Below are positions 17,473 through 25,435 of a stretch of 52,625 nucleotides of DNA, piece by piece (the stretch's first letter is position 1; every line of letters starts with the position of its first letter). A program made the translations under genes and the position numbers. Source of the DNA: Parahoeflea olei (GTDB lineage Bacteria > Pseudomonadota > Alphaproteobacteria > Rhizobiales > Rhizobiaceae); NCBI RefSeq assembly GCF_001703635.1, contig NZ_LQZT01000034.1:46121-98745 (forward strand), in the 5' to 3' direction. The notes below the pieces were generated by a model, which was not told the origin of the DNA, did no database searches, and saw nothing but the letters and a program-made list of their open reading frames with translations.

Positions 17473-18693
17473 ATGCATGAGCACTTTGACATCGCGGTTG
17501 TGGGCGGCGGGCTCGCCGGCTCGGTGGCGGCGCTTGCTGCGGCCGCCGAGGGATGGCGGGTGGCCTTCATCGCCCCGCAGCCGCCGCGCCAGGACGGGCG
17601 CACCACCGCGCTTCTGTCGGAATCGGTGGATTACCTCGGCACGCTCGGACTGTGGGACGAGGTCAAGCCCAAGTCGGCGCCGCTGCGCACCATGCGCATC
17701 CTCGATGGCACCACACGGCTGTTGCGCTCGCGCCCGGTCTCGTTCCGTTCGAGCGACATCGGGCTCGAAGCCTTCGGCTACAACATCCCCAACCAGCCGC
17801 TGTTCGACGCGCTGCAGGCGGCAACCGCCGCCTCGCCGCTGATCACGCGCTTCGAGAGCCCGCTCGAATCCGCCACACAGACCGACAGCGCGATCGAACT
17901 GGTGCTTGCCGACGGTGCCCGGCTGAGCGCATTCGCGGCGATGGCCGCCGACGGCCGCAATTCCAAGCTGCGCACGGAAATGGGCATCAAGGTGCGCACC
18001 TGGTCCTATCCGCAGACCGCGCTGGTGCTGAACTTCCGCCACAGCCTGCCGCATGGCGACACCTCGACGGAGTTCCACACCGAAGAAGGCCCGTTCACCA
18101 CGGTGCCGCTGCCGGGCAATCGCTCGAGCCTGGTCTGGGCTGTGCGGCCGGACCGGGTCGACAGCATTCTTTCGATGCCGCGCGACATGCTCAACCGCGA
18201 GGTCGAAACCCGCATGAGCTCGATCCTCGGCAAGGTCGAGATCGACACCGACGTGCAGGCCTGGCCGCTGTCGAGCCTGATCGCCTCGCGCTTCGGCGCG
18301 GGCCGCGTGATGCTGGTGGGCGAAACCGGCCACGGCTTCCCGCCGATCGGCGCGCAGGGGCTCAATCTCGGCCTGCGCGACATCATGGAGGCGATCGAGG
18401 TGCTCAAGGATGCGGGCGGGCCGCAGCAGGCGCCCCGGGCGGTCAGCGCCTTCAACCGCAAGCGGCTGCCCGACATCGCCAGCCGCACGGCGAGCGTCGA
18501 CCTGCTCAACCGGGCGCTCATGAGCAGCTTCCTGCCGGTGCAGGTGCTGCGCGTGGGCGGGCTGGCGGCGCTGTCGTCGATCCCGCCGCTGCGCAACATC
18601 ATCATGCGCGAAGGCATGACGCCGGGCTGGCGCCGGGACCTTTTCCGCTGGCGCCGCGAGACGCCCGCCTCAGGGGAACAGGTCGGGCGGTAA
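17473..18693 (+). CDS. UbiH/UbiL-family FAD-dependent hydroxylase (ubiquinone biosynthesis)
   Basis: A 406-residue flavoprotein monooxygenase of the UbiH/COQ6 family, which hydroxylates the ubiquinone ring. It shows the N-terminal dinucleotide fold DIAVVGGGLAGSVAAL, the DG motif AADGRNSKLR, and the FAD ribityl-binding motif GETGHGFPPIGAQGLNLGLRD. Alphaproteobacteria often use UbiL for more than one ring position. Which position this one modifies cannot be told from sequence. It is divergent from the DUF2182 gene across 58 bases, and its 3' end overlaps the convergent AEC carrier gene by 24 bases. Confidence 0.88.
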   Translation: MHEHFDIAVVGGGLAGSVAALAAAAEGWRVAFIAPQPPRQDGRTTALLSESVDYLGTLGLWDEVKPKSAPLRTMRILDGTTRLLRSRPVSFRSSDIGLEAFGYNIPNQPLFDALQAATAASPLITRFESPLESATQTDSAIELVLADGARLSAFAAMAADGRNSKLRTEMGIKVRTWSYPQTALVLNFRHSLPHGDTSTEFHTEEGPFTTVPLPGNRSSLVWAVRPDRVDSILSMPRDMLNREVETRMSSILGKVEIDTDVQAWPLSSLIASRFGAGRVMLVGETGHGFPPIGAQGLNLGLRDIMEAIEVLKDAGGPQQAPRAVSAFNRKRLPDIASRTASVDLLNRALMSSFLPVQVLRVGGLAALSSIPPLRNIIMREGMTPGWRRDLFRWRRETPASGEQVGR

Positions 18694-19632
18694 GGTTCCG
18701 CTGGTAATCAGCCACAACAGCGCCGAAACGGTGGCCACGCTGCAGACCGTGGTCACCAGCACCGTGGCCGAGGCGCGTTCCACCCAGGTCGAATATTGCT
18801 GGGCGATCACGAACACATTGGTGGCAGTCGGAAGCGACGCAAGCAACACCGCCGTGTAGATCCAGACCGGTTCGAAATCCCCGACCAGGCTCAATCCCAG
18901 GTACATGGCCACCGGGTGGGCGATGAGCTTCATCGGCACGATGAAGCCGAGTTCGACCGGCACCCGCTTGAGCGGCCTGAGCGCCAGCGTCACGCCCATG
19001 GCGAACAATGCGCAAGGCGCGGCCGCCTGGGCGAGATAATCGATCAGCCGCCCCACCGGCACCGGCGGCACCAGCTGCAGCCAGGCCGCGGCGACGCCCA
19101 CGGCGGTGGCCAGGATGAACGGGTGGAACGCGATCTTGCGCGCGACGCCCGCCACCAGCGCGCCGGCCGAGCGATGGTCGCCGCCGGCCAGCGCCATCAT
19201 CATCGGCGCGATGGTGAAATGCATGATGTTTTCAAAGCAGAAGATCAGCGCAACCGGCACCGCGGCGGGCTCGCCGAAGGCCAGGATCGCGATCCCGGGC
19301 CCCATGTAGCCGATATTGCCATAGGCGCCGGCGAGCCCCTGCACGGTGGCCTCGGCCATGGAGGATCGACGGATCAGGAAGGCCGCGGCAAACACCACCG
19401 CAAAGATGCTGAAGGTCACCGCCATGCTGGTCAACACATAGTCCCAGCGCGCAAGCTGCTCCACCGGCGTGCGCGACAGGAGCTTGAAAAACAGAGCCGG
19501 CAACGAAACATAGATGATGAAGGTATTGAGCCACCCCATCGCCTCGTGCGGCTGTTTGGTGATGCGGGCGGCGACATATCCCAGAAGGATAAGTCCGAAG
19601 AAAGGTAGCACCAGACCTGTGATCTCAGCCAT
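18670..19632 (-). CDS. AEC-family transporter (auxin efflux carrier superfamily)
   Basis: A 320-residue membrane protein with about ten hydrophobic segments arranged as two repeats of five, as in the AEC/BART superfamily. It contains LNTFIIYVSLPALFFKLLS, GAYGNIGYMGPGIAI and AAPCALFAMGVTL, typical of bacterial members that carry malonate or other organic anions. The substrate is unknown. Its 3' end overlaps the hydroxylase gene tail-to-tail. It is divergent from hspQ across 137 bases. Confidence 0.88.
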   Translation of the reverse strand: MAEITGLVLPFFGLILLGYVAARITKQPHEAMGWLNTFIIYVSLPALFFKLLSRTPVEQLARWDYVLTSMAVTFSIFAVVFAAAFLIRRSSMAEATVQGLAGAYGNIGYMGPGIAILAFGEPAAVPVALIFCFENIMHFTIAPMMMALAGGDHRSAGALVAGVARKIAFHPFILATAVGVAAAWLQLVPPVPVGRLIDYLAQAAAPCALFAMGVTLALRPLKRVPVELGFIVPMKLIAHPVAMYLGLSLVGDFEPVWIYTAVLLASLPTATNVFVIAQQYSTWVERASATVLVTTVCSVATVSALLWLITSGTLPPDLFP

Positions 19633-19717
19633 TCTTGACGCCCGCGACAGCTGTTAAGACAAAGGTTCAGCCGAGCGAGGGGCGTAGGGATCAAGTCCAT
19701 CGCAGTCAAGCCGCACC

Positions 19718-19751
19718 GTTGCTTTTTCGGACAGGCAACCCATCTTATGGG
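19718..19751 (+). promoter_or_regulatory. Possible heat-shock (RpoH) promoter of hspQ
   Basis: GTTGCT (19718-19723), a 16-base spacer and CCATCT (19740-19745) loosely resemble alphaproteobacterial RpoH promoters (CTTGAA/CCATNT). A small inverted repeat, CCCAT-CTT-ATGGG, covers the -10 area. The match is weak at -35. Confidence 0.3.
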
Positions 19752-19769
19752 AACAGAAGGAAGAAAAAC

Positions 19770-20099
19770 ATGACGCCCAAACACGCAAAGTTTCGCATCG
19801 GACAGGTCGTCAAGCACCGGATTTTCCCGTTCCGGGGCGTGATTTTCGACGTCGATCCGGTCTATGCCAACACCGATGAATGGTGGAACGCGATCCCGGC
19901 CAATGTGCGCCCGCGCAAGGACCAGCCGTTCTACCATCTGCTCGCCGAAAACGACGAGACCGAATATGTGGCCTATGTTTCGGAGCAGAACCTGCTCTCC
20001 GACGACAGCGATCGCCCGGTGCGCCATCCGCAGATCCCGGACTATTTCGACACCTGGGCCAACGGGCTCTATCACCCCAAGGAGCGGGTGAGCCACTGA
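19770..20099 (+). CDS. hspQ: Heat shock protein HspQ
   Basis: A 109-residue YccV-like protein. HspQ binds hemimethylated DNA in vitro and acts as a specificity factor for Lon protease in enterobacteria. Family wording is clear: FRIGQVVKHRIFPFRGVIFDVDP, DEWWNAIP, QPFYHLLAE and YVSEQNLL. The start at 19770 is fixed by the strong site GAAGGAAG at 19755-19763; in-frame codons upstream would add an unconserved extension. A terminator follows, so it is a single-gene unit. Confidence 0.93.
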   Translation: MTPKHAKFRIGQVVKHRIFPFRGVIFDVDPVYANTDEWWNAIPANVRPRKDQPFYHLLAENDETEYVAYVSEQNLLSDDSDRPVRHPQIPDYFDTWANGLYHPKERVSH

Positions 20100-20157
20100 G
20101 CTCGCCCCACCCAGGCCAAGGATCCGGCGACGGGTTCAGGTCCAAGCGGCCAAATGC

Positions 20158-20195
20158 AAACAGCCCGGATGCGCTCTGCGCATCCGGGCTGTTTT
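20158..20195. terminator. Intrinsic terminator after hspQ (possibly bidirectional)
   Basis: The stem CAGCCCGGATGCGC (20161-20174) pairs with GCGCATCCGGGCTG (20178-20191) around a 3-base loop and is followed by TTTT. An A-run on the left may let it also serve the leftward ialB-like gene. Confidence 0.9.
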
Positions 20196-20235
20196 GATGG
20201 GGTCGCCCGCGGCAAATGCCTGGGCGGGCCGAAGC

Positions 20236-20844
20236 TCAGTTCTTCTTGGCTGCGGCCTGGGCGTCTTCGAGCTTCTTGCGGGCTTCCTCGGCCTTCTTGG
20301 CCATTTCTTCCTGCAGCAGGCGCTGGCGCTCCTGAAGCTCGGACTGGGCGATCGGTTCGCCGTCCCAGGCCTGGGTGAAGCCCTCGAGCGAGATCTTCAG
20401 CGGATTGGGCGTGCGCTGGTAGTTGACCGAGGTCAGAACCAGTTCCCCGCCCTTCTTGTAGGCGGCGATCATGGCGTCCGTCAGCAGCGTCTCGGCCACG
20501 CAGGTTTCGGGCATGCAGATCGCGTATTCGACGCGCTGGGCCTGTCCGCCGTCGACCTGGAGGTTGACGCCGGGCTGGATCAGGCGCGCGGTCGGCACGG
20601 TGATCTGCAGGATCTTGCGGTTGAGCTTGCCCGAAACGTCAATCAGGCCGATGGCGGTGAGCAGCTGGCCCGTGGGAGCGGTGACGATGTTCTGCACAAC
20701 GCAAACGTCATTGTCTTCCTGCTTGGTGCAGGTCTTGTACCAGCCCTGGTTGGCCCCCTGTGCGAAAGCAGGTGCAGGCATGACGGCTGCAGCGACGCCG
20801 GCCGACATGATGGCTGCGAATACGGTCTTGGTTGTGGCGTTCAT
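20236..20844 (-). CDS. Invasion associated locus B (IalB) family protein
   Basis: A 202-residue secreted protein. A signal peptide ends at PAPAFA-QG, followed by GWYKTCTKQEDNDVCVVQNI, the conserved cysteine-bearing start of the IalB domain; a second pair is in YAICMPETCVAE. IalB of Bartonella is linked to erythrocyte invasion, but homologues are widespread in free-living Hyphomicrobiales and the name should not imply virulence. The C-terminus (~165-202) is a charged helix rich in Lys, Glu and Ala, likely coiled coil. The start at 20844 has AGGAG about 14 bases and GGAAG 5 bases upstream. The same frame stays open for 2.2 kb upstream, but that is antisense to the binding-protein gene and is not coding. 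Confidence 0.9.
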   Translation of the reverse strand: MNATTKTVFAAIMSAGVAAAVMPAPAFAQGANQGWYKTCTKQEDNDVCVVQNIVTAPTGQLLTAIGLIDVSGKLNRKILQITVPTARLIQPGVNLQVDGGQAQRVEYAICMPETCVAETLLTDAMIAAYKKGGELVLTSVNYQRTPNPLKISLEGFTQAWDGEPIAQSELQERQRLLQEEMAKKAEEARKKLEDAQAAAKKN

Positions 20845-21144
20845 GTGCTTCCAACTCTCCTGAAATGCGGCCCCGGGGCAGCGTTCTGTTCGCGCGGTGT
20901 CCGCGTCCTGTAAACGATGCCGGGCCTTCTCGTTCGAAAATGCGGCGACAGCAAGGCTTTGTGTCCGCGTTCGTGTTAGCGCGGTCACACGCCAATATCC
21001 AGCCCGCCTTGCGGCCGGCGCGCAAAAAAACCGCCGCATTGGCGGACCACTGTGGCCTGCCTTGAGGCCCGTGTATATCTTCAAAACCGAATCAGCGGCT
21101 GCACACGGGACAGTTGCTGCGCGTCTGATCAAGGAGGACCGGGA
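20845..21144. other. Divergent region between the ialB-like gene and the solute-binding protein gene
   Basis: This 300-base spacer has no gene. It should hold promoters for both neighbours. Its one clear element is a minus-strand intrinsic terminator at 21024-21045, described separately. Confidence 0.5.
21024..21045 (-). terminator. Unassigned intrinsic terminator upstream of ialB
   Basis: Read leftward, CCGCC-AATGC-GGCGG is followed by seven T residues. It lies 180 bases before the ialB start with no leftward gene between it and the rightward binding-protein gene. It could stop antisense transcription or end a small RNA. Confidence 0.6.
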
Positions 21145-22974
21145 ATGAATCGATGGCTGGCGGCGATGGGCGTTGTCATGGCGGCCGCGGGGGTTTCGGG
21201 AGCCGGCTTCGAGGCCCGCGCCACCCCGGTGCACGGCATCGCCATGCATGGCGAACCGGCCCTGCCCGCGGATTTCGACCACCTGCCCTATGTCAATCCG
21301 GATGCGCCGAAGGGCGGCAGGGTCAGCTATGGCGTGGTCGGCACCTTCGACAATGTGCGCCCCTTCATCGTCAAGAGCATGCGCACCACCGCGCGCGGCG
21401 TGGTCGATCTCGAATACGGCAATCTGGTCTACGAAACGCTGATGCAGCGCTCGCAGGACGAGCCGTTCACGCTTTACGGCCTGCTCGCCGAGAGCGTCGA
21501 ATGGGACGAGGAGCGCAGCTTCATCCAGTACAACATCAACCCCAAGGCGCGCTGGTCGGATGGCGAGCCGGTGACCGCCGACGACGTGATCTTCACCATG
21601 GAACTGTTGCGCGACAAGGGCCGCCCGCCGTTCTCGACCCGGCTCAAGCAGGTGGCGAAGATGGAGAAGGTGGGCCCGCTTTCGGTGCGCTTCACCTTCA
21701 ACGAATTGTCCAACCGGGAATTCCCGATGGTGCTGTCGCTGTCGCCGGTGCTGCCCAAGCATGCGACCGATGCCGACACTTATGACCAGTCGACGCTCAC
21801 GCCGGGGATCGGCTCCGGTCCGTACCTCATCAGCGACATTCAGCCCGGCGAGCGCATCAGCTTCAAGCGTCGTGACGACTATTGGGCCAGGGATCTGCCG
21901 ATCAAACGCGGCCTCGACAATTACGACCGGATCACGATCGAGTATTTCCTGTCCGAGACCACCCTGTTCGAGGCCTTCAAGAAGGGCGTGATCGACGTCT
22001 ATCCCGACGGCAGCGCCACCAACTGGGCCCGCGGCTACAATTTTCCTGCCGTGGCCAGGGGTGAGGTGATCCGCGAGTCCTACAAGCAGCGCACGCCGTC
22101 GGGCATGTATGGCTTCGTCTTCAACACCCGCCGGCCGCTGTTTGCCGATGTGCGGGTGCGCGAGGCGCTGAGCCTGATGTTCGACTTCCAATGGGCCAAC
22201 CGCAGCCTCTACGACAACAGCTACACCCGCACGCAATCCTTCTGGGACGGCTCGGACCTGTCGAGCCACGGCGTGCCTGCCGATGCGCGCGAGCGCGAGA
22301 TCCTGGCCCCCTTCCCCGATGCGGTTTCGCCGGAGATCATGGAGGGAACCTGGTCGCTGCCCACCACCGACGGGTCGGGACGCGACCGCAAGGTCAGCCG
22401 CGCGGCGCTCGACCTGCTCGAACAGGCGGGCTACCACATCGAGGGCGGCCGGCTGGTCAACGAGAGGGGCGAGCCGTTCAGCTTCGCACTGATGACCCAG
22501 AACGAAGGCCAGGAGAAGCTCGCCATCGCCTTCCAGCGTTCGCTCGCGGCACTCGGGATCCAGATGTCGGTCCGCACCGTCGACGACGCCCAGTACCAGC
22601 AGCGCTCGCAGACCTTCGACTACGACATGATCATGAAGTCCTTTCCCTCCTCGCTCTCGCCGGGCGCGGAGCAGCTTCCGCGCTGGGGCTCGGAGGCGCG
22701 CGACCGCGAAGGCTCGTTTAATTTCGCGGGCGTGGCCGACCCTGCCGTCGACGCGGCCATCGACGCGGTGCTCAATGCCCGCACGGCTGACGGTTTCCGC
22801 TCGGCGGTGCGGGCCTATGACCGGGTGCTGCTGTCGGGGCACTACATGATTCCCGCCTTCCACCAGGCCCAGTCCTGGGTGGCGCACAGCGCGCGCATCG
22901 CCACGCCCGACGGCCCGCCGCCGCTTTACGGCTATTACCTGCCGGCCTGGTGGGACAAGACCGCCGGGCAATAA
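21145..22974 (+). CDS. Extracellular solute-binding protein, oligopeptide type (SBP family 5, YejA-like)
   Basis: A 609-residue periplasmic binding protein of the peptide/nickel ABC class. A signal peptide precedes ATPVHGIAMHGEPALP. The family-5 signature LAESVEWDEERSFIQYNINPKARWSDGEPVTADDVIFTMELL is unmistakable in pieces such as ARWSDGEPVTADDV and GSGPYLISDIQPGERISF. The start at 21145 has a strong AAGGAGG site. YejA-like proteins usually sit with yejBEF permeases and ATPase; none is present here, so the protein is an orphan and must use a transporter encoded elsewhere. Confidence 0.92.
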   Translation: MNRWLAAMGVVMAAAGVSGAGFEARATPVHGIAMHGEPALPADFDHLPYVNPDAPKGGRVSYGVVGTFDNVRPFIVKSMRTTARGVVDLEYGNLVYETLMQRSQDEPFTLYGLLAESVEWDEERSFIQYNINPKARWSDGEPVTADDVIFTMELLRDKGRPPFSTRLKQVAKMEKVGPLSVRFTFNELSNREFPMVLSLSPVLPKHATDADTYDQSTLTPGIGSGPYLISDIQPGERISFKRRDDYWARDLPIKRGLDNYDRITIEYFLSETTLFEAFKKGVIDVYPDGSATNWARGYNFPAVARGEVIRESYKQRTPSGMYGFVFNTRRPLFADVRVREALSLMFDFQWANRSLYDNSYTRTQSFWDGSDLSSHGVPADAREREILAPFPDAVSPEIMEGTWSLPTTDGSGRDRKVSRAALDLLEQAGYHIEGGRLVNERGEPFSFALMTQNEGQEKLAIAFQRSLAALGIQMSVRTVDDAQYQQRSQTFDYDMIMKSFPSSLSPGAEQLPRWGSEARDREGSFNFAGVADPAVDAAIDAVLNARTADGFRSAVRAYDRVLLSGHYMIPAFHQAQSWVAHSARIATPDGPPPLYGYYLPAWWDKTAGQ

Positions 22975-23180
22975 ACGCTCCGCCCCGGGCCGCCTGGACG
23001 AACCGGGGGCTCGCGGCCCCTGCAATCAAGCTTATCAAACCGTGACCGCCCCGCCCTTGCGGGCGGCCCCCGTGATCCGCTACCAAGTCACACGCGCGCA
23101 GGGATCTGCGCGCCCCACGACCGTGGCCGGGCACCATCCGGCACATCGAACCCGCCGCTGGCGGCATGAAAGGCTTACCC

Positions 23181-23879
23181 ATGACCTCGTCCCCGACCCA
23201 GGTTCCCTCGCTCACCATCGACATCGTCTCCGATGTCATGTGCCCCTGGTGCTATATCGGCAAGAAGCGGCTCGAAGCGGCGCTGGCGGAGGTCGCCTCG
23301 GAATTTGCCGTCGATGTGCACTGGCGGCCCTACCAGCTCGACCCGAACCTGCCCAAGCAGGGCACGGACCGCAAACACTACATGGAAGCGAAATTCGGCG
23401 GCCCCGAAGGCGCCGAGCGGGCTTACGCGCCGGTGCGCGCGGCGGGCGCCGAGGAAAACATCACCTTCAATTTCGACCGGATCGAAGTGTCGGCCAACAC
23501 GCTCGACGCCCACCGGCTGATCCGCTGGGCCGGCGCCCTCGGACCGGACGCGCAGGATGCGGCGGTCGAGGCGCTGTTCAAGGCCTATTTCGAGGATGGC
23601 CGCAATCTCGGCGACGACGCGGTGCTGATCGAGGCCGGCGTGACCGCGGGCCTTGAGGCCGATGTAGTGGAACGGCTGCTGTCGGGCGACGCCGACCGCG
23701 ACGCGGTTACCGCGGAGATCGATCAGGCCAAGCAGATGGGCGTGACCGGCGTGCCATGCTTCATCATCGACATGAAATATGCGCTGGTCGGCGCCCAGCC
23801 CGCCGAGGCGCTGGCCGATGCCATGCGCAAGATCGTGGCCGAGAAGGCAAGCCACCCCGAGGGCGTCGCCGGCAGCTGA
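23181..23879 (+). CDS. DsbA-family oxidoreductase (FrnE-like)
   Basis: A thioredoxin-fold protein of 232 residues (237 if the ATG at 23166 is used). The catalytic CPWC pair is at Cys21/Cys24 in SDVMCPWCYIGKKRLE, and the cis-Pro loop is GVTGVPCFII. The helical insertion and the lack of a signal peptide match FrnE/2-hydroxychromene isomerase-like cytosolic members rather than periplasmic DsbA. The extra cysteine next to the cis-Pro is a FrnE trait. AAAGG seven bases upstream favours the start at 23181. The redox partner is unknown. It converges on the MFS gene with 30 bases between stops. Confidence 0.88.
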   Translation: MTSSPTQVPSLTIDIVSDVMCPWCYIGKKRLEAALAEVASEFAVDVHWRPYQLDPNLPKQGTDRKHYMEAKFGGPEGAERAYAPVRAAGAEENITFNFDRIEVSANTLDAHRLIRWAGALGPDAQDAAVEALFKAYFEDGRNLGDDAVLIEAGVTAGLEADVVERLLSGDADRDAVTAEIDQAKQMGVTGVPCFIIDMKYALVGAQPAEALADAMRKIVAEKASHPEGVAGS

Positions 23880-23909
23880 GACGCAGGGCCCGGCCTGACC
23901 GGAGGTTTG

Positions 23910-25286
23910 CTAACGCACGGTTTCGAAGCCCGCGCGGCTGAGGCTCACGAAGGCGGCGACGGCGGCGCTCACGCCCGCGAGCACCATCGCGACATTCGGC
24001 GCGACCGCGAGCGGGGCGAGCGCGAAGATCAGCGACATCGAAATCGCCCCCATCGTCTGGCCCATCAGCCGCGCCGTGCCCTGCATCGCACCTGCCGCGC
24101 CGCTGCGCGGCTTCGGGGCCGAGAGCAGGAGCACACGGTTGTTGGGCGTCTGGAACAGCCCGAAGCCCGCGCCCGCGAGCACCGTTCCGACCAGGAAGGC
24201 AATCGCATGCGGATCCGACGGCGCGAGACCCGCGATTAGCAGCCCGAGCGCCAGCAGGCCCGCGCCGGTCGCGCAGAGCCAGGCGGTCTTGACCTTGTCG
24301 GCGAGCCGACCCGCGATCGGTGCCATGATGATGGTGGCGATCGGCCAGGGCATCATGTAGAGGCCGGCGCGGGCGGGCGTCATGCCGAGCGAATGCTGGA
24401 GATAGAACGGCAGCGCCACATAGGCGAGCATCTGGCCGGCGAAACAGGCGACCGAGGCGATCGCCGCGATCCGGAAGCCGGCATCGGCCAGAAGATCGGT
24501 CGGCACGATCGGCGCGGGATCGCCGCGCTCGAGCCGGAGCACGAGATAGAGGCAAAGCCCCGCCGCGGCGACCAGCACGGAACCTTGGAGCGGCGCCGTG
24601 GCGATCCATTCGACGCCTGCGAAGAACAGGATGAACATCACCGTGTTGGCGAGCAGCACCAGGCTTTTCAGCCGCCGCCGCACGCCCTCGCGCCGGGCGA
24701 GAAAGCCGCCGCAGGCCAGGATCAGCGCGCCCAGCGGAATGTTGATCAGGAACAGCCAGTGCCAGCTCGCAACCGACAGGATCGCGCCCGCCACCCCCGG
24801 CCCTGCCGCGGCCGAAATGGCGATCGTCATGGCGTTGAAGCCCAGGATCGTGCCGAGCATCTGCTGCGGCACGGCAAAGCGCAGGTTCATCGCCACCAGC
24901 GCCATGATCGCGCCGGCCCCGAGCCCCTGCACGAAGCGCGCGGCCACCAGCAAAGGCAGCGACCCCGCCGCGGCGCAAGCCGCCGAGGCGAGCGTGAACA
25001 GCGTCACGCCGAGCAGGAACACGCGGCGCGGACCGTAGATCTCGCCGAGCGCGCCGCAGGGCAGCAGCGCCACCAGTACCGCGAGCTGGTAGCCCGACAC
25101 CACCCAGACGGTGTCCGCCGGATGGGCGCCGAGCGAGGCCGCGATCGAGGGCAGCGCCACATTGGCGATCGCGCCGTCGAGCACGACGAGCAGAAGCGAC
25201 AGCAACAGCACGCCGACCGCAAGGTAGCGGCGCGGGACCGGCAGGCCATCGGGTTCGGCAGTGTCAGGGGAACTGGATCGGGGCAT
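23910..25286 (-). CDS. MFS transporter, DHA2 (14-TM) drug/proton antiporter type
   Basis: A 458-residue major facilitator with about fourteen hydrophobic segments. Motif D1 is LDGAIANVALPSIAASL and motif A is GALGEIYGPRRVFLLG; motif C-like text is GPGVAGAILSVASWHWLFLINIP. These place it in the EmrB/QacA DHA2 group, which exports drugs or other amphiphiles using the proton gradient. There is no neighbouring regulator or EmrA-type adaptor, so the substrate is open. It lies 149 bases downstream of mfd on the same strand. Confidence 0.9.
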   Translation of the reverse strand: MPRSSSPDTAEPDGLPVPRRYLAVGVLLLSLLLVVLDGAIANVALPSIAASLGAHPADTVWVVSGYQLAVLVALLPCGALGEIYGPRRVFLLGVTLFTLASAACAAAGSLPLLVAARFVQGLGAGAIMALVAMNLRFAVPQQMLGTILGFNAMTIAISAAAGPGVAGAILSVASWHWLFLINIPLGALILACGGFLARREGVRRRLKSLVLLANTVMFILFFAGVEWIATAPLQGSVLVAAAGLCLYLVLRLERGDPAPIVPTDLLADAGFRIAAIASVACFAGQMLAYVALPFYLQHSLGMTPARAGLYMMPWPIATIIMAPIAGRLADKVKTAWLCATGAGLLALGLLIAGLAPSDPHAIAFLVGTVLAGAGFGLFQTPNNRVLLLSAPKPRSGAAGAMQGTARLMGQTMGAISMSLIFALAPLAVAPNVAMVLAGVSAAVAAFVSLSRAGFETVR

Positions 25287-25435
25287 GTGAAGTCACTGGT
25301 TGGCGTCAGGGTGAGCGATAGCCCTCCGGCGCGCAGGACGCCAGGGGCAGGCGCGATATTCCGCGGGTCGAAGCGCAATTTGCCCGTGACCGGCGCGAGC
25401 CTCCGGGCCGCGAAAGGCTCGCAGCCGCCCGGAGC

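Noticed and set aside
20236..20844. Reading the IalB-like gene as evidence of a pathogen
   Set aside because: IalB-family proteins are common in free-living marine and soil Hyphomicrobiales; nothing else in the window suggests virulence.
20236..23025. A 929-codon open frame on the minus strand spanning ialB and the whole solute-binding protein gene
   Set aside because: Only the last 202 codons look like protein (signal peptide and IalB domain). The rest is antisense to a clear binding protein and is arginine- and histidine-rich, as expected for a G+C-driven shadow frame.
23077..23096. G+C hairpin-like sequence between the solute-binding protein and DsbA-like genes
   Set aside because: A short stem with no following T-run; not enough to call a terminator.
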